64,000 nucleotides of DNA from Symbiodinium sp. CCMP2592 (GCA_905221615.1 CAJNDT010001225.1:372001-436000); one strand, 5' to 3'. Counted from the first letter of the stretch, positions 43,080 to 55,625 are shown. Translations and numbers: made by a program. Notes: a model not told the origin generated them from the letters alone.

Positions 43080-43143
43080 CAACGTCGTTTGGACGTCCGA
43101 GGTTGCTGTCGGGGGTCCGCATGCTCAGCTGCCTTTTACCGTG
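43080..43143 (+). CDS. Candidate plus-strand exon with canonical donor
   Basis: Between TTTTGCAG and GTGAGT. Reads NVVWTSEVAVGGPHAQLPFT then V. The donor is a textbook GT site and is followed at once by the remains of a foldback element (43144-43234). Confidence 0.5.
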
Positions 43144-43234
43144 GTGAGTTTTTGGGTCCATATATTATAATACGGCACCTATTATTTAGGGTACCCAAAA
43201 AGGGACCATAATTTAATTTTGACAACCACTCATA
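43144..43234. mobile_element. Foldback family 1, right part
   Basis: Core and right arm (GGGACCATAATTTAATTTTG ACAACCAC); the left arm is missing and replaced by exon/donor sequence. Confidence 0.65.
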
Positions 43235-43418
43235 TTGGTTTAGGGTTCAGGGTTTGAGGGTTTCTGGGTGTAGGGCTTTAGGATATCGGGCCTCACAAGA
43301 AGCTCCTCCGGTCAGAGCTTTCCAGATATTTGCGGGCTTGCTGCGCAGGCTTTGCGATTCGAAGTCGCAGGTTTTGCGGTGGGATTCAAAGCTTCCCAGG
43401 ACTCCTGTCTCGAGGCAT

Positions 43419-43532
43419 TTGGGAGTTTCCGAAAATTAGGGGTACTGTATTTTGGGGTTTGGGGTCCTTATAATAAGAATCCTACTATTTTGGGTGCTAT
43501 ATTGGGGTCCCTATTATCGGAAACTCCCATTT
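43419..43532. mobile_element. Foldback family 2
   Basis: Complete copy with TGGGAGTTTCCGAAAATTAG arms. Confidence 0.85.
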
Positions 43533-43812
43533 AGGGCGAGGAGAAAACTCCACTTCATTGTTAAACCCTCCATGATTCGACAAGCCGAATCTTTAGGCCT
43601 AAGAGCCTGAAGCACAAAACCCTCATGCCCCAAAACCTCGGAAGTCTGAACCAGCTATAGGGTTGAGGGTTGAGGGTCCTTGAAGCCTGCAACCCTGTAG
43701 CCCTAGACCCTAAACCCTGTAGCCCTAAGCACTCAGCCGCTGTATAATCCCATAACCCTAAACCCTAAACCCCCCCTTAACCCTAAAACGCTAAACCCTC
43801 TATAACCCTGAA

Positions 43813-43917
43813 GCCTTCTTGGCTCCCCACTGCTTTCCACGGCCAGGCGACATTCCCCCACCGTGATGCCTCAGGCTGTTGGATTTATGGCTGCCACGGC
43901 TTCTCAGGTTAGGGTCT
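43813..43917 (+). CDS. Candidate plus-strand exon, unidentified gene
   Basis: Reads SWLPTAFHGQATFPHRDASG and on to CWIYGCHGFS before a GT donor (CAG|GTTAGG). The 5' edge is approximate. Confidence 0.45.
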
Positions 43918-44016
43918 TGCGCACATAGGCTTTGAGGTGTAACTAAGGGTTAGAGTGAGAGAGGTTGTTGGGATCAGGATCTTGGGCGGGGGCTGACAGC
44001 CCGCAAAGGACAACTC

Positions 44017-44105
44017 GGAGGTTCCGAAAATTAGGGGGTACCTTGTTTTGGGGTCCTTCTGACAAGGATCCTACTATAAAGGGTACTGTCGGGTACTGTA
44101 TTAGG
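44017..44105. mobile_element. Foldback family 2, truncated
   Basis: Left arm and core; the right arm is lost. Confidence 0.6.
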
Positions 44106-44482
44106 TTCACATGCTGCAAGGTAAGCGACAAATAGCAACCCCAATACTTGTGCCAAAACACAACTCCAAAGCTACACTCACCAATACTCCCACGGAGCCC
44201 TAGATATACACGCCCACCAAAGATTGAAAACAATCATCAAGCCAAAATAGCCCTGATGAAAGGTTCGCGTGGTTCTCCTCAGCCCAACAAGCCACAAAGG
44301 GGCTTAGAGCTTCTTCTCAGCTGAAAACGCCCTGCCTCAGAGGGTTAGAGGCTTCTGCTGCAGGATCAAGGGACTGAGACAGCAGGATATATTTGGGGGT
44401 TGCCACTACCGAAACCCTAAACCGTAACCCTGACCAGTACCCACCATGGGGTTATCTTACTTTTAATGATTCTAGCCATACC

Positions 44483-44572
44483 CACAGTCCCCAAAGTAGT
44501 TCCATTTTGGGGTTCATATATAGAATCTTGTAGGGCAACTCCAAAAAGGAACAACTTTGGGGCCGATGGGTA
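44483..44572. mobile_element. Foldback family 4
   Basis: Diverged arms CCCAAAGTAGTTCC and complement. Confidence 0.75.
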
Positions 44573-46690
44573 GCTAGACCCTAAACCCTGAACCCCAAAC
44601 CCGAAGCAAAGGGCTCAAGCCCTTCACTCGCTGCCTCGCTGGACTCTTGGGGACTGTCCGGCGGGGAGTTTAGGATACTTGGGCCTTAGCCGTAAGGCCA
44701 AACATAGAGGTGCTTAGATTTTAGAAGTTTGGGGGCAAACTTTATGGCATAATGGTAACAAACGGATGAAAGAAATTAGGATGGGGTTTTGGGGTACATG
44801 TTTTGTAGACAAATAGGATAGGGAGATTTTAATGGTATAATGATCAGATAGGGGCCGTGCAGCTGGAATATGGTTTTGGGGTATATTGTGTTGTCATGAT
44901 AAGAATACGGAGCCATTCTCCTGGCTTCCATACTTACCACAGGGCTAACAGTGCAGAACTGAGCATTGCAAACAAGGTGTTTGCGGGCTTCTGGGCGTCC
45001 AAAGTTTGAGGCTACCTTGCCAGTTGATGAAACCTACTTGCTACCACCCTAAACCCTAAACGGCCCTAAACCCCGAACCTTACGAGCTCTGATCCTGAAT
45101 ATTGGGTGGCGCGATTTCCAGGGAAGCTCTTTGCATAGGAGTCTTCGATGGTTGGAACCGAGTCTTGGTGTATGTTCTAGAAAAGCTTCTGAGGGACTTT
45201 TTCGGGGATGCAAAAGCTAGTTATTCAATGCGCTTACGGCTACATCGGTCCCCAAACTGTCTGGGATCCGCGGCCAACTGGAAGTTCGAGGCGTTGGGGA
45301 GAGGCGGAGCCCAGAAGCGTCACCTGAGACCCGTGGGCTGACTTTCGTGGGTGTCTGTTCTAGGGCCGCTTTGGTCGGAGCTTTTTCGGGTGTACACTTC
45401 AACGTTTTCAATTCACTATTGTGTACATACTCAAAGGTTGTTTGTTGAGGGTTCAGGGTTCAAAGCTTAGCGAATTAAGGGTCTCGAGGCCGCAGGATAT
45501 GAGAGGGCTCGAGTTATGAAAAGATCTATGACGGAGTTCTTGTGTAAGGCGTTCAGAATTCGAAATGTAAGATGTGTTTTAGCACATTGATAAGAGGGCT
45601 CGACAAGAGCGGGGTACTGCTCCTTCTTTTACAGACCTCATGCTAGTTACTAGTTACGTTGGGAGGCACGGACCTAGAAACTCCAGATCCTCCGAAGCAA
45701 CCTTGAACCCAGAAACAGTCTTGCCGGACCACTTAGTAAAGCACATCAACACCCAAATACAAGGTGTAAATACAAAATCCTGGAATCGAGACGCTGAATT
45801 GAAACCTTTGTTTTGAACACTTGACAATACCTTCGTGTAACACTTCCTATCCGCCAGCACGGCTCCATGAGGTCCCTGCTCTCTCGTAAAGATGGTCGGG
45901 CTTCTTTTTCGGCATCGCCCCGGAGGGGGTTGAGAACGGGAAAGGGCTGAGGATTTGGGTGCGTGGGTCTGCGATTTTGGGGGGGATGCTCCGGTTGACA
46001 GGTTGCTATGTTTGAAGTAGCTGTGGCGTCAAGAACCAAAAGATTCGATGGATTACACCTTACACACACGAACCCAACCCAATGTGTCTGAATCTCGTAA
46101 CACGTGGTTTCTGAATCCTTTCTCGGGTAATGATTCTTTTCGCTGGGTCTGACCGTTGCATTGCACCGTTGCATGTGCTTGCATAAACACTTTGCAATTT
46201 TGATGGCATGATTTTTTAAGTTTTGGCCTGCCCAACTTTAACTTGTTTTGCACGAACCCTATCTTGGAACAAACTAGAACTGGTTGAATTCCTTAAAGCC
46301 GTGGTCTTGCCCTTGAGTTTGGGTTTCGCCTCGAATGAGGGGGCTCGGAGATCATGTTCGCGCGGTTGAAAACAGCTGCTGAGGCCAGACCATGGACATC
46401 CTCAACCCGAAAACCCCAAAGCCCACTTTGGGTTGCAGTCATGTTGATGCCCCGGAACATGGGAAACACCGAAAGCCCTAAATAACTAACCATGAGCTAT
46501 CCTAAACATCTGCTTCGGCTGCGCTCCCCGGTCCCTGAACATGCACGAAAAATTGCATAAAGGCCCGTTCGTTTGGGGATTCATTCAGGTGTGTAAGCCA
46601 GCAACCACACTTCCCCTATAACTTAGTCTGGCGTGATGCTTTCGCACTTGGAGTGCTCGGGTGTGGGGCTTCGAACTGGGCTTAAGAACT
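44573..46690. other. No gene recognised
   Basis: Unique sequence with short open frames on both strands (for example plus 45102-45190 and minus 45860-45930). No family or splice structure could be supported. Confidence 0.3.
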
Positions 46691-46908
46691 AAAGGTTGGC
46701 CGGGTACGCACATCACACTTATTCACAGTTTGGCTCCGGATCGGGATTCACGGTTTGCGGTTTGATGCTTCGGTCCCAGCATCGAAGGTGCGTTGAGACG
46801 TGGTTTGAGGATTGGGTCAGCCCAGTGCCCCTCCAACAACAAAAATTGACAACTACTATGATAGGATCCCTTCCCTTAACCCGGCATCCCAAAACTATAT
46901 GCCCTAAA

Positions 46909-47250
46909 CTGGAGCGAGCTGCGGGCGCTGCAGATGCCAGCGGCGAGCGATACCGCGAAGGAAAGCTCCCTGACTACCTTAAACCTCGCTAAATCATCCC
47001 CAAAACTACCCAAACCTTACATTCCAAGCTTACACAAACCACTTGGAGCGAGCCGCGGGCGCTGCGGATGCCAGTGGCGAGCGATACCGCCAAACAACCC
47101 TTGTTGTTGACCACCCGAAACCTCCTAAATCTTTCCTGAATCTACCTACACAAACCTTACTTTCCAAGCTTATACACCCGAACTTGGAGCGAGCCGCAGG
47201 CGCTGTGGATGCCAGCGGCGAGCGATACCGCGAAAGGAAGCTTTCTGATT
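46909..47250. repeat. Three-unit tandem repeat with exon-like core
   Basis: Units start near 46909, 47041 and 47182 (spacing about 132 and 141 bp). The conserved core of about 50 bp reads ERAAGAADASGERYR on the plus strand in all three. The rest of each unit is TTCCAAGCTTA-type spacer. Confidence 0.75.
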
Positions 47251-47386
47251 CCCCTGAACCTTGCCCCCTAAACCGTCTGATTGTCGTACTGTCCTGCGCA
47301 TGCAACTCTAGGCGGTACTTTTGTTCATAACATCTGTAGCCGCTCCCATCTGAGAGCTGCTTGTGGCGTATCTATGTTGTCAAATC

Positions 47387-47530
47387 CATCATCATCATCA
47401 TCGTCGTCGTCGTCATCATATCAACAATCATCGTAACCACCACCTTCATCATCAACACCACCACCACCACCATCACCACACCACCATCAACATCATCACC
47501 ATCTTCATCATCATTGTCATCGTCTCAATG
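47387..47530. repeat. (CAT/CAC)n trinucleotide tract
   Basis: Degenerate ATC/ACC repeats; His- and Ile-rich open frames over it are artefacts. Confidence 0.9.
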
Positions 47531-47539
47531 TTCATCATC

Positions 47540-48720
47540 ACAACATCAGAGGCGTTGTTGGCATTAGCGTTGGTAGTAACACAGACAGGACAAACGACAA
47601 AGCCAAGATAGCAGGAGTGTGCAATTTCATGCAATTTCTGAACTTTTGGGCAGGAATGTCCGCAGCCAACGCTGTGTTGGAACATGGCAGTCGCGTGGCT
47701 TGCATTCTTCGCCTGGCGAATACAACAAAGACAACTGCAGAGCAACGTCAGGTAACGAAATCTACAAGATGCGTAGCTGGCCACCGTCTGCTCTTTCCAA
47801 CCCACTCCCGTCTACACGCGCCGGCACAGTGCGCAGCGCAGTTTTCCACACTCGCCGGCATAGCGCCGATTAGTTTCGAGCGAAGCCAATTCTTGCAGTG
47901 TTTTTTAGCTGACACTACGACGCCAGTGCCTGTTTATCTTGCGTAAGACGAAAAGCCTTGACATCAACGTGACCTGAAAGCGTGAGCGACTGTACACTCA
48001 ACAGGTCAAATCTGGTGCCCGGTGCATCCCGGTACTCCATGAGCGCAGAATGGCACACATAATGCTCCATCAGTTACAAGAGCTGTATGCAACAGTAATC
48101 AATAGGTTCAACAGGAGGTGTGCTACGTCACGAGTTCAGGCATTGCAAGAAGACGTAGGTGGACGGCTGCTCAGAGCCAGGAGGAACTTCGGCATAGCTC
48201 CTCAGGCCGCGAGTCTAGTTCCAGACGATGCGCGTCGAAGTTTGCCAGGCCCATGTGCACACGAGAAAAGGAAAGAGGGCTGTTTCCCGCGTCAGAATGG
48301 TTGGGCCCAGCTTCACTCCCTGCCAAAACAAATTGGGTGACCATGGTTGGATGGACCACCTTACACAATTTTACAACGTGGGCTACATTAGCTTCGACAG
48401 CACATGCTGAGGAGATGGCGCAAGAACACAATGGAACAACGAAAGAGTTGCCGAATTAATTGCAGCAACACTCCCTCACAACAGACCAGCAAGCACGCCC
48501 CATTCTAACATGTTGATCACGTTCGTTTTGGCGAAGGGCTTCATGATTTTTTGCAGCCCCGTGCACCACAACTGCCGCGGAGCGCAGCTCTCCGCTACCA
48601 TTGAAAATCTGGCAAACCACAGCGAAGCAGAAAGGAGCCCGTTGCTCTTTTCAACGGGAACCAAAGTTGCTCTTTCCACAAGCCTACAAAGGGCATGAAG
48701 GGGCTACTGGGCTCTCCGAC
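47540..48720. other. Repeat-free, possibly genic block
   Basis: Overlapping open frames on the plus strand at 47617-47946 and 48050-48459, and open frames on both strands at 48476-48698. It lacks the telomere-like background, as the known coding blocks do. No domain recognised and strand uncertain. Confidence 0.3.
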
Positions 48721-49439
48721 AGTTCTGGGTTTAAGTTGAAGATGGCTTTAAATTTATATTCGCTTGAACCCTAAGACTCCATGTACCCATGGTCTATATA
48801 GATTAACCTAAGTATACATGTCATGTAGCTACATGGATCCTTACGGAAACGATCAGGTGCCTGCATACGTCCGCTGAAGGTACAGTTTCAAGTGGGAGAA
48901 CGCGAGTAGGTCTGACATACGACCTGATCCGGTCTCCTTTTCCATAATATATTCAGCAGACCCCAGAAAATTTCATAACTATCTACATTATTTATTCAGG
49001 CCCGTCAGGTTCGATATTACTTTCGAGTAGGGTGCAAGAGCAAGTATTATTGGGTGGGTTTGTGGAACGTTGGCCACGTCTCAGGGGAACTAAGGGTCAC
49101 CCATTGGGCCCCAAACTTATTTATGATTAGGGCTCTATATGAAACAATAGGGGCTTTTCGCATAAGCACTACAGTACCCAAAAAAGCTATACACAGGTTA
49201 CTTGCTTGAGGTTCTAGTTGGACATCTTACTCGCAAGGTACGCCTGTCAGTACGATTACATACCCTCCAAAACCCCTTCTTAATCATGAAGGTCCTTCCT
49301 TGTTTGGGATGAAAACGCAAAATCCTGCCTGAATCTGAGCATTGACACACCTTTTTGCGAAGCGCACGCCGCAATAGTGGCTCTGCTTCCTCACAACCCA
49401 CAAGAAGACCCTAACAACAGCTCGGCCATTAACTACCCA

Positions 49440-49545
49440 TAGGCTCCAGCTCCATAGTAGTTCCTTTTTGGGATTACCTTATCGGATTCTCTATATATAT
49501 ATATATATATCAACCACAAAAAGGAACTACTATGGAGCCTCCAGG
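49440..49545. mobile_element. Foldback family 4 with (TA)n core
   Basis: Complete arms; the core has expanded to a (TA) run. Confidence 0.85.
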
Positions 49546-49888
49546 TCGACCCCTAACACGAAGCCCTCGAAGCTGAGGATTCCCCATGCCCCAAAACCCT
49601 CAAGTAACCCAAACAGTAAACTTGGAATATCATTATCCTAAACCCTTTATGGTAAATTACAGGGAATCCTACCCTGAAACCATATTCCAACTTTCTGGAG
49701 TTCCCTTTAAACGGGTTTAGGGTTTAGGGTTTACAGCATCCTAAACAACCTCCTAGACACGCGATACTCAGAAACCTGAACCACCCCGAAACTGCAAAGA
49801 TCGCCCCGATCCTTCAACCCTGAACCCTAAACCAGAACTCGAACGTCGACCTCCCAAGTACTGTTTAGGGTTTAGGGTTTGGGGTTTG

Positions 49889-50010
49889 GTTAAAGGATCA
49901 TGGGACTTAGTAACTAGGGTTATAATTAGGGTAACTATACTTATAACTACTTATAACCCCAATTAAGGTACCTATAACCCTAGTTACTAAGTCCCATGAT
50001 CCTCCAAGTA
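49889..50010. mobile_element. Foldback family 5
   Basis: Complete copy with both arms intact. Confidence 0.9.
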
Positions 50011-50088
50011 TCATACCTGAACTCGAAAGTTTGTAGAGCAATAGCCTGTGATAGGTGCCGAGACATCACTTCACCGACTTTTGGGATT

Positions 50089-50194
50089 TTGGGGTTTCCG
50101 AAAATAGGGGACCCTAATATAGTACCCAAAATAGTAGGATCCTTATTATAAGGCCCCCAAAAGAAGGTACCACTATTTTTCGGAAACTCCCAGT
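50089..50194. mobile_element. Foldback family 2
   Basis: Complete copy with GGTTTCCGAAAATAGGGGAC and complement. Confidence 0.85.
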
Positions 50195-50224
50195 TAGGAA
50201 CCCGTCATAGCCCTAACCCGAATC

Positions 50225-50428
50225 GGCGCAGGGTTTTGTAATAAGTAGTACCCTAAAAGGGGTCCTAATTGAGGTTTTGGTACTTATAAGTCTCTAAAAT
50301 TGAGGTTTTGGTACTTATAAGTCTCTAAAATTGAAGTTTTGGTACTTGTAAGTCTCTAAAATTGAGGTTATGGTACTTATAAGTCTCTAAAATATCTAGT
50401 TACTAAGTCCCCAGACCCTCCAAGTAGC
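50225..50428. mobile_element. Foldback family 5b with internal tandem expansion
   Basis: The right half contains about four copies of a 31-bp unit (GGTTTTGGTACTTATAAGTC core) between 50268 and 50395. Confidence 0.75.
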
Positions 50429-50751
50429 AGGTTTAGGAAACCCTCAGCCTAAATCTAAACCCGATGAAGTGGAAACACTAGTATAGGGGTCTTTGAACTT
50501 GGGATAGGATATCGGAATACATTCCACATCATTCCACTGCAAATGTACAACGTAGTAAGGAACCCTAAGGAACAAGAGGGGCGTTTATAGCAGGCTTCTA
50601 TGTTTGGCAAAGGACAAGCCTAGACCCTGAACGCGCAACTTGAGTGGATTGAAACTGGGTTCTTATTAAGAAACTTGATATAAGTTACCATCATTGGGAT
50701 CTATAGCAAATATTATGGCTTCCTTATTATGGCAACTTAAACTAAATCCCT

Positions 50752-51100
50752 TAACAAGAACCCAGGAGAAACCCTAAATCCCACAACCCGAAACCCTAAC
50801 CCCTGACCCCTAAACCCTGAACCCCAATACACCCTAAACCCGAACCCCTAACCCCTAAGCCCTAAACCCTGAACCCTAACCCCGACACCCTGAACCCTAA
50901 CCCCTAAACCCCTAAACCTAAACCCTGAACCTTAACCCGTACACGCTGAACTCTAACCCCCAAACCCTAATTGAGGAGCAGGCCGAAAGGCCTAACAGGC
51001 CCGATCGGGAGCTAAAGCTGGTGGCCAAGCAGCCCACAATGCCCTAAACCCTTAAACCCGAAACCCCTAAACCCCAAACCCCTCAACCCTAAATCCCTAA
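50752..51100. repeat. CCCTAAA-like degenerate tract
   Basis: CCCTAAACC/CCCTGAACC variants on both sides of the exon candidate at 50967-51042. Confidence 0.8.
50967..51042 (+). CDS. Candidate plus-strand exon, unidentified gene
   Basis: Reads IEEQAERPNRPDRELKLVAK and on to QPTMP. Strongly protein-like and charged, inside a long CCCTAAA-like tract. Confidence 0.4.
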
Positions 51101-51767
51101 ATGCCTTGATCTGCTTACAAAGCTTCGTTGGACAAAAGGCGAGCATCTCAAAAACCTCTGTCCTAGGTGATCCGGAAAGTTTTTCTTGAGCGACAGGCGT
51201 AGTGGGGCTTGGCGTCTAGGATTTAAGGTCGTGGAAGTTTATGGTTCAGATTTGCATCCTGTTCTGCCAGTACAATTACTGCCGGCAGCACCATGAGCTA
51301 CAGGGAGCCAGCAAAAGAAGAAAACATAACACATGTCCGACATCCACGTTGGTGTTACTAGTAAACCCTCAACCATAAACCTTAATAGTTACTTGTAAAT
51401 ATACCAGCCTTGATTCTAGCGATGCTGCGAAAACAGCAAAACAAGGCACTTTCGGCCTCTGATTCATGAACCCGCCACTTCTTTCAGGGACATTAGGGTT
51501 TGGGGTTCAGGGCCGGGATAACAACATCCCTTGTGTAAGCTCTCCGAAGGCAGGGGGGGTTGTGTCTACACGAAACTGTAAACTTGAACCTTTGACGAAC
51601 CCTGCTGACAAAAAACTACCAAAAAAATGAAGCGACCCTGTGCAACCCCACAGAACCATACAAAAACCCCGCTGAAAAGTGAAAAAAAGACTGCGAAAGC
51701 ACCAACAAAAATAACGACGACCACGGAACACTTGAAACCCTGACGCCGAATCTTTGGGTCGCAGACT

Positions 51768-51773
51768 CATGCG

Positions 51774-51809
<36 letters not shown>

Positions 51810-51885
51810 ACTGCTCTACTACTTCTACTACTACTGCTACTGCTACTACTTCTGCTACTTCTTCTTCTACTACTTCTACTGCTAC
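51768..51885. repeat. (CTG)n and (CTA/CTT)n trinucleotide tract
   Basis: About twelve CTG units then mixed CTA/CTT. The minus strand could read it as Ala/Ser-rich coding (MPKAGGKSGDRAIGLVALLP upstream), which is unproven. Confidence 0.9.
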
Positions 51886-52202
51886 TAGGCAGGAGGGCCA
51901 CCAAGCCGATCGCTCTGTCCCCACTTTTGCCGCCTGCCTTTGGCATGGTCAGCATCGGGGGAAGAGCTTTGAAAAGGCCAGCAGCGGCAGGGCAGATGTT
52001 GTGATCTTAAAAGAACCTACGGTTGAAAGGTTGAAGACCGAAACGTTTCTGCACGAGCCTGGGATGGCCCCAGTGGTTCTCGAAAATTGGCATGAAAGGA
52101 TTCTCGGTGTGGGCGTGACGGCGTGACGGGAAGGTCCTAAACCCCAAATTCGAAACCGAACTTGCCCGAAACAGCTCCATTGCCGGCAGAACATTAAAAC
52201 CA

Positions 52203-52269
52203 CGCCTCGCACAGGCGATAAGCTCGGTCGCGCAGAGCCCCGAAAGAGGTGTCGAGGTGCATTTGCAGT
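52203..52269 (+). CDS. Candidate plus-strand exon, unidentified gene
   Basis: Reads RLAQAISSVAQSPERGVEVH then LQF. It runs directly into the foldback element starting at 52271. Confidence 0.4.
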
Positions 52270-52270
52270 T

Positions 52271-52406
52271 CTTGGAGGGTCGGGGGACTTAGTAAGTAGG
52301 TAGTAAGTTGACTTATAAGTACCCTAAAAGGGACCCTAACTGGCGTTATGGTAGTTATAAGTCCCTAATATAACCAGTTACTAAATCCCCCGACCCTCCA
52401 AGTAGG
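52271..52406. mobile_element. Foldback family 5b
   Basis: Complete copy starting just after the exon candidate at 52203-52269. Confidence 0.85.
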
Positions 52407-52569
52407 CATAGGCCACTGAGTATTTTAACACCAAGGCAAGCACCCATCTAGACATATGGGTAGTTGTTAGAAGGGGCCCCCACCCTGTGATAGTGGTATA
52501 ATAGGAATATAGTAGGGCCCTGATATGATCCTTATAGTCACTATTACACGGTTGGGGCAGCTTCTAAGT

Positions 52570-52680
52570 TAGGGTAGTTGTCAAAAATTATGGTCCCTTT
52601 TTGGGGTACCCTAAATATTAGGTGCCGTATTATATTAAGGACCCAAACAGGGACCCTACTTTTTTTGACAGCTACCCATA
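52570..52680. mobile_element. Foldback family 1
   Basis: Arms GGTAGTTGTCAAAAATTATG and complement, core with ATTAGGTGCCGTATTATATT. Confidence 0.8.
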
Positions 52681-52784
52681 TAACTTATGAACATGTATGA
52701 ACCCAACCCCCCAGTCCCAAGACACCGAAACCCGAACATCCGAAAACCTCAAACCCTAAATCCGTAGAATCTACACCTCGCTGC

Positions 52785-52893
52785 ATTGACGATTCGGGGT
52801 CCCAGCGTGCGAACCCTGAGCACATCAGATCTCATTGTGCCTCAACCTTCCCGGTTTGCGTTTGGCTTTCGCCTCAAACTATCTGACATGTGA
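52785..52893 (+). CDS. Candidate plus-strand exon, possibly terminal
   Basis: Reads TIRGPSVRTLSTSDLIVPQP and on to SRFAFGFRLKLSDM before TGA. Could be a last exon, or be spliced before the stop. Confidence 0.35.
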
Positions 52894-52978
52894 TCCTGGG
52901 TCCTTCCCCCTAAACCCCTAAAGCCTAAATCCTAAATGCTAAACCCTAAAGCCTAAATCCTAAACCCTAATCCTAAGG

Positions 52979-53043
52979 ACCGGTTTGAACAGGAGCATGA
53001 GAAAACCCTAGAACATCAGATTGGCGAGTTTCTGAGGCCTCAG
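52979..53043 (+). CDS. Candidate plus-strand exon, helical
   Basis: Reads DRFEQEHEKTLEHQIGEFLR then PQ, a charged helix. The foldback element 53042-53205 follows immediately. Confidence 0.4.
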
Positions 53044-53206
53044 ATAATTATAGGATCCTTAAGGGAGGGTGGTTCAAGGGGGGAGGGTATAAGGAATCCT
53101 TAGGGGGCTGTAAGGGAACCTTAGGGAGTACTAAGGGAGGATTAGGGATCACTAGGCTATATACCCCCCTTGGACCCCCCTCCCTTAAGGATACTACAAG
53201 ATAATA
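53042..53206. mobile_element. Foldback, GGATCCTTAAGGGAGGG arms
   Basis: Arms TAGGATCCTTAAGGGAGGG and complement, core with GGGAACCTTAGGGAGTACTA. Confidence 0.75.
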
Positions 53207-53410
53207 AGAAACCCAAACTGCAAAAGTGAGGCGGAGGTTCAAGGTTTAGGGTTCAGGGTTCCCTCACATCGACCCAAGACCTATATCCCGAAGCCAAGCT
53301 CCAACCACCCGCCCCCGAAAAAGGACAAAACATTACATCACACCTTTTGCAACCTGTTATAACATTTTAAGAAAACCCTAGACTGGGCGTCCGCAAACAC
53401 TCTACACTAG

Positions 53411-53521
53411 GAGCCCGAAAGTTGGTGTCCCAATAGCCTCAATCCTTAAGAGTAATATATAGGGAATCCCAGCACTATTTGGCCTTAATCCGGTTTCCAA
53501 CTTTATGGAGTTTACTGTAAA
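53411..53521. mobile_element. Foldback family 10
   Basis: Copy highly similar to 37950-38053. Confidence 0.75.
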
Positions 53522-53974
53522 CCCAAAGTCCTAAACGCCCTAAACCCAAAACAGGGTTACCTACCTTTTTAGGGCTCCTTACTATGATTTCCTTATATCA
53601 GTCCTTAAAAAGGTAGGTCCTTCAGGGTTGACGAACACTCTAACCCCTAAACTCGAACGAAGAGCTTTCTGGCTGCAGGGTGTTCCGTGGCTCACGGGGA
53701 CGAGGGTTTCCCAATTACTGGGAGGATCAGGAGATTTTCAAAGTAATCTAGGGGACTTAACCAGTACGTATACTATTATAAGTATGAAACCCCATTCTAA
53801 TTATCATGGCTCCTATATTATGCTCGTACACGCGTGATTTGGCGCGTTACGGTAAGCAGTTGTTTAAAAAGGTATACACTATATTTGTACACGTAGTTTT
53901 ATAAACACGACACAAAGCTTCCCTGCTCAGCAAGTCACCCGATTATCGAGGTCTTAGGGCGTCGGGTGAGGATT

Positions 53975-54090
53975 TCCTTAGTTGCTGAGTTCAGAAGCCA
54001 CAAAAAAGTGTACACTTTCAGTTTTATGATATGCGTGCGCAATAGTATCCCCAAAAAGTGTAAAGTGTATCCACTCAGCTACTAAGTTTC
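53975..54090. mobile_element. Foldback, TTAGTTGCTGAGTTCAG arms
   Basis: Shares TAGTTGCTGAGTT and GTGTATCCACTCAGCT with 9600-9790. Confidence 0.6.
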
Positions 54091-55168
54091 AAGAAAGTTT
54101 GAGGCCTTCCGAAAAGCTGGCGACCCGGAGACCCGAAACCGCGCTAGCTTAACCTAGGACCTAGAGGAACTGTGTATCCGAAACCCCCAAATATGGGGCT
54201 CTACTACTTAGAATCGCGTTTTGGGGTCCGTTTGGAATACCATAAGTTATGTAGGTATTCTGTGGAACTGCTAGCATTAAGTCACTATTCCAGACGTTAT
54301 ATTTCAACCTGAGACACAAGACTTGTCACAAGACCGTAAAAGTTTCGGCACCAGCCCGCACCGTGCGAGAGCCACTGGCTCTTTTTTTCAAGCCAGTAGG
54401 TCGCCAAGGTTCCCTCCGTGTGTGGGCTGTCCTAAGCCTGTTATGTTAAATCCCACCACAGAAAAACATCACCGCGCCCCAAATCGTGAAGGCATAGCGC
54501 CCTATTTCACCAAACCTCTTTAAGGACAAATCCCAAACCCTAAATCCTGGATCATCCCATGCTCTAGCTTTAGGTTCTGGGGCCTGCAAGCCCCAAACAT
54601 CAGCTCCTAGATTTCAGGCCTGAAGCCGTTCTCCAAGCTCTGGGATTCAACTATTGTGGTACCGTCCTAGAGGCTCCATATTACCACTATGGAACTAAGT
54701 CCATAACACCATAATGAAGATGTTCTTTTGAGACCTACTTACACCGTGGTAGTATATATGGGGCCGCTGGGTATATTAGTTTGGACTAGGGTGTTAAGGA
54801 GTTGAACTCTTCTTTATATGGGGACCCGAGGGATAAGCATCACACGTTCAAGATTAATGGCCGGAGGAGTTCATGGAAAATGATGCAAAGACTTAGAAGC
54901 ACCTCGGTTCGGAGCATAAGTAGTTGTACAAGTGAGGGAGTACTTGGGATCCTGTGGGTGGTCCGCATATCAAGGATCCTAGCATTGCGCTGCCCCCGTG
55001 CATGCCGAACCCCTGCAAACCCCGAAATTTATGCTGCCCGGCACATGCTGGATCAGCCGTAGGCAGGCATGCGCTTCAGCCTGGCGTGGACCAAAACACA
55101 GCTGCTGCCGCAAGCACTGATGAGATACGGGTTCCTAGGTTTCAAGCTTGGGTCATGGATCGAGAATG

Positions 55169-55283
55169 TACTTGGAGGATCATGGGACTTAGTAAGTAAG
55201 GTTATAAGTACCCTAATTGGGGTTATAAGTATAGTTACCCTAACTATAACCCTAGTTGCTAAGTCCCATGATCCTTTAAGTAG
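55169..55283. mobile_element. Foldback family 5
   Basis: Complete copy in reversed core orientation. Confidence 0.85.
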
Positions 55284-55625
55284 GGTTTGCGTTTAGGGAT
55301 AAAAGTTCAGGTTTAGAGGTTGCAGCTTGCACTCTGCATTGAGACATGCTGCGCAGGGACACTGATACTACATTTCCGACCTCTATACATCAACCCTACA
55401 GCTAAAACCCCAACCCAACCCTACATCCTAAACCCTTACCCCAAAAAATGTCGAACCCTGATAGGACGCTAGGAGAACAAGTGAAGCGAGTTTTTGAACT
55501 CAAAGACTCATTAAAGTACAGAACCCAAAATAAGCCCTAAGCCCAAAATTCTGAGCCTGAAACCAACACGAGGCCCGAAACCATAAAACCCAAACGCCCT
55601 GAACCCGAAAAGCCCTACAGTAAAA

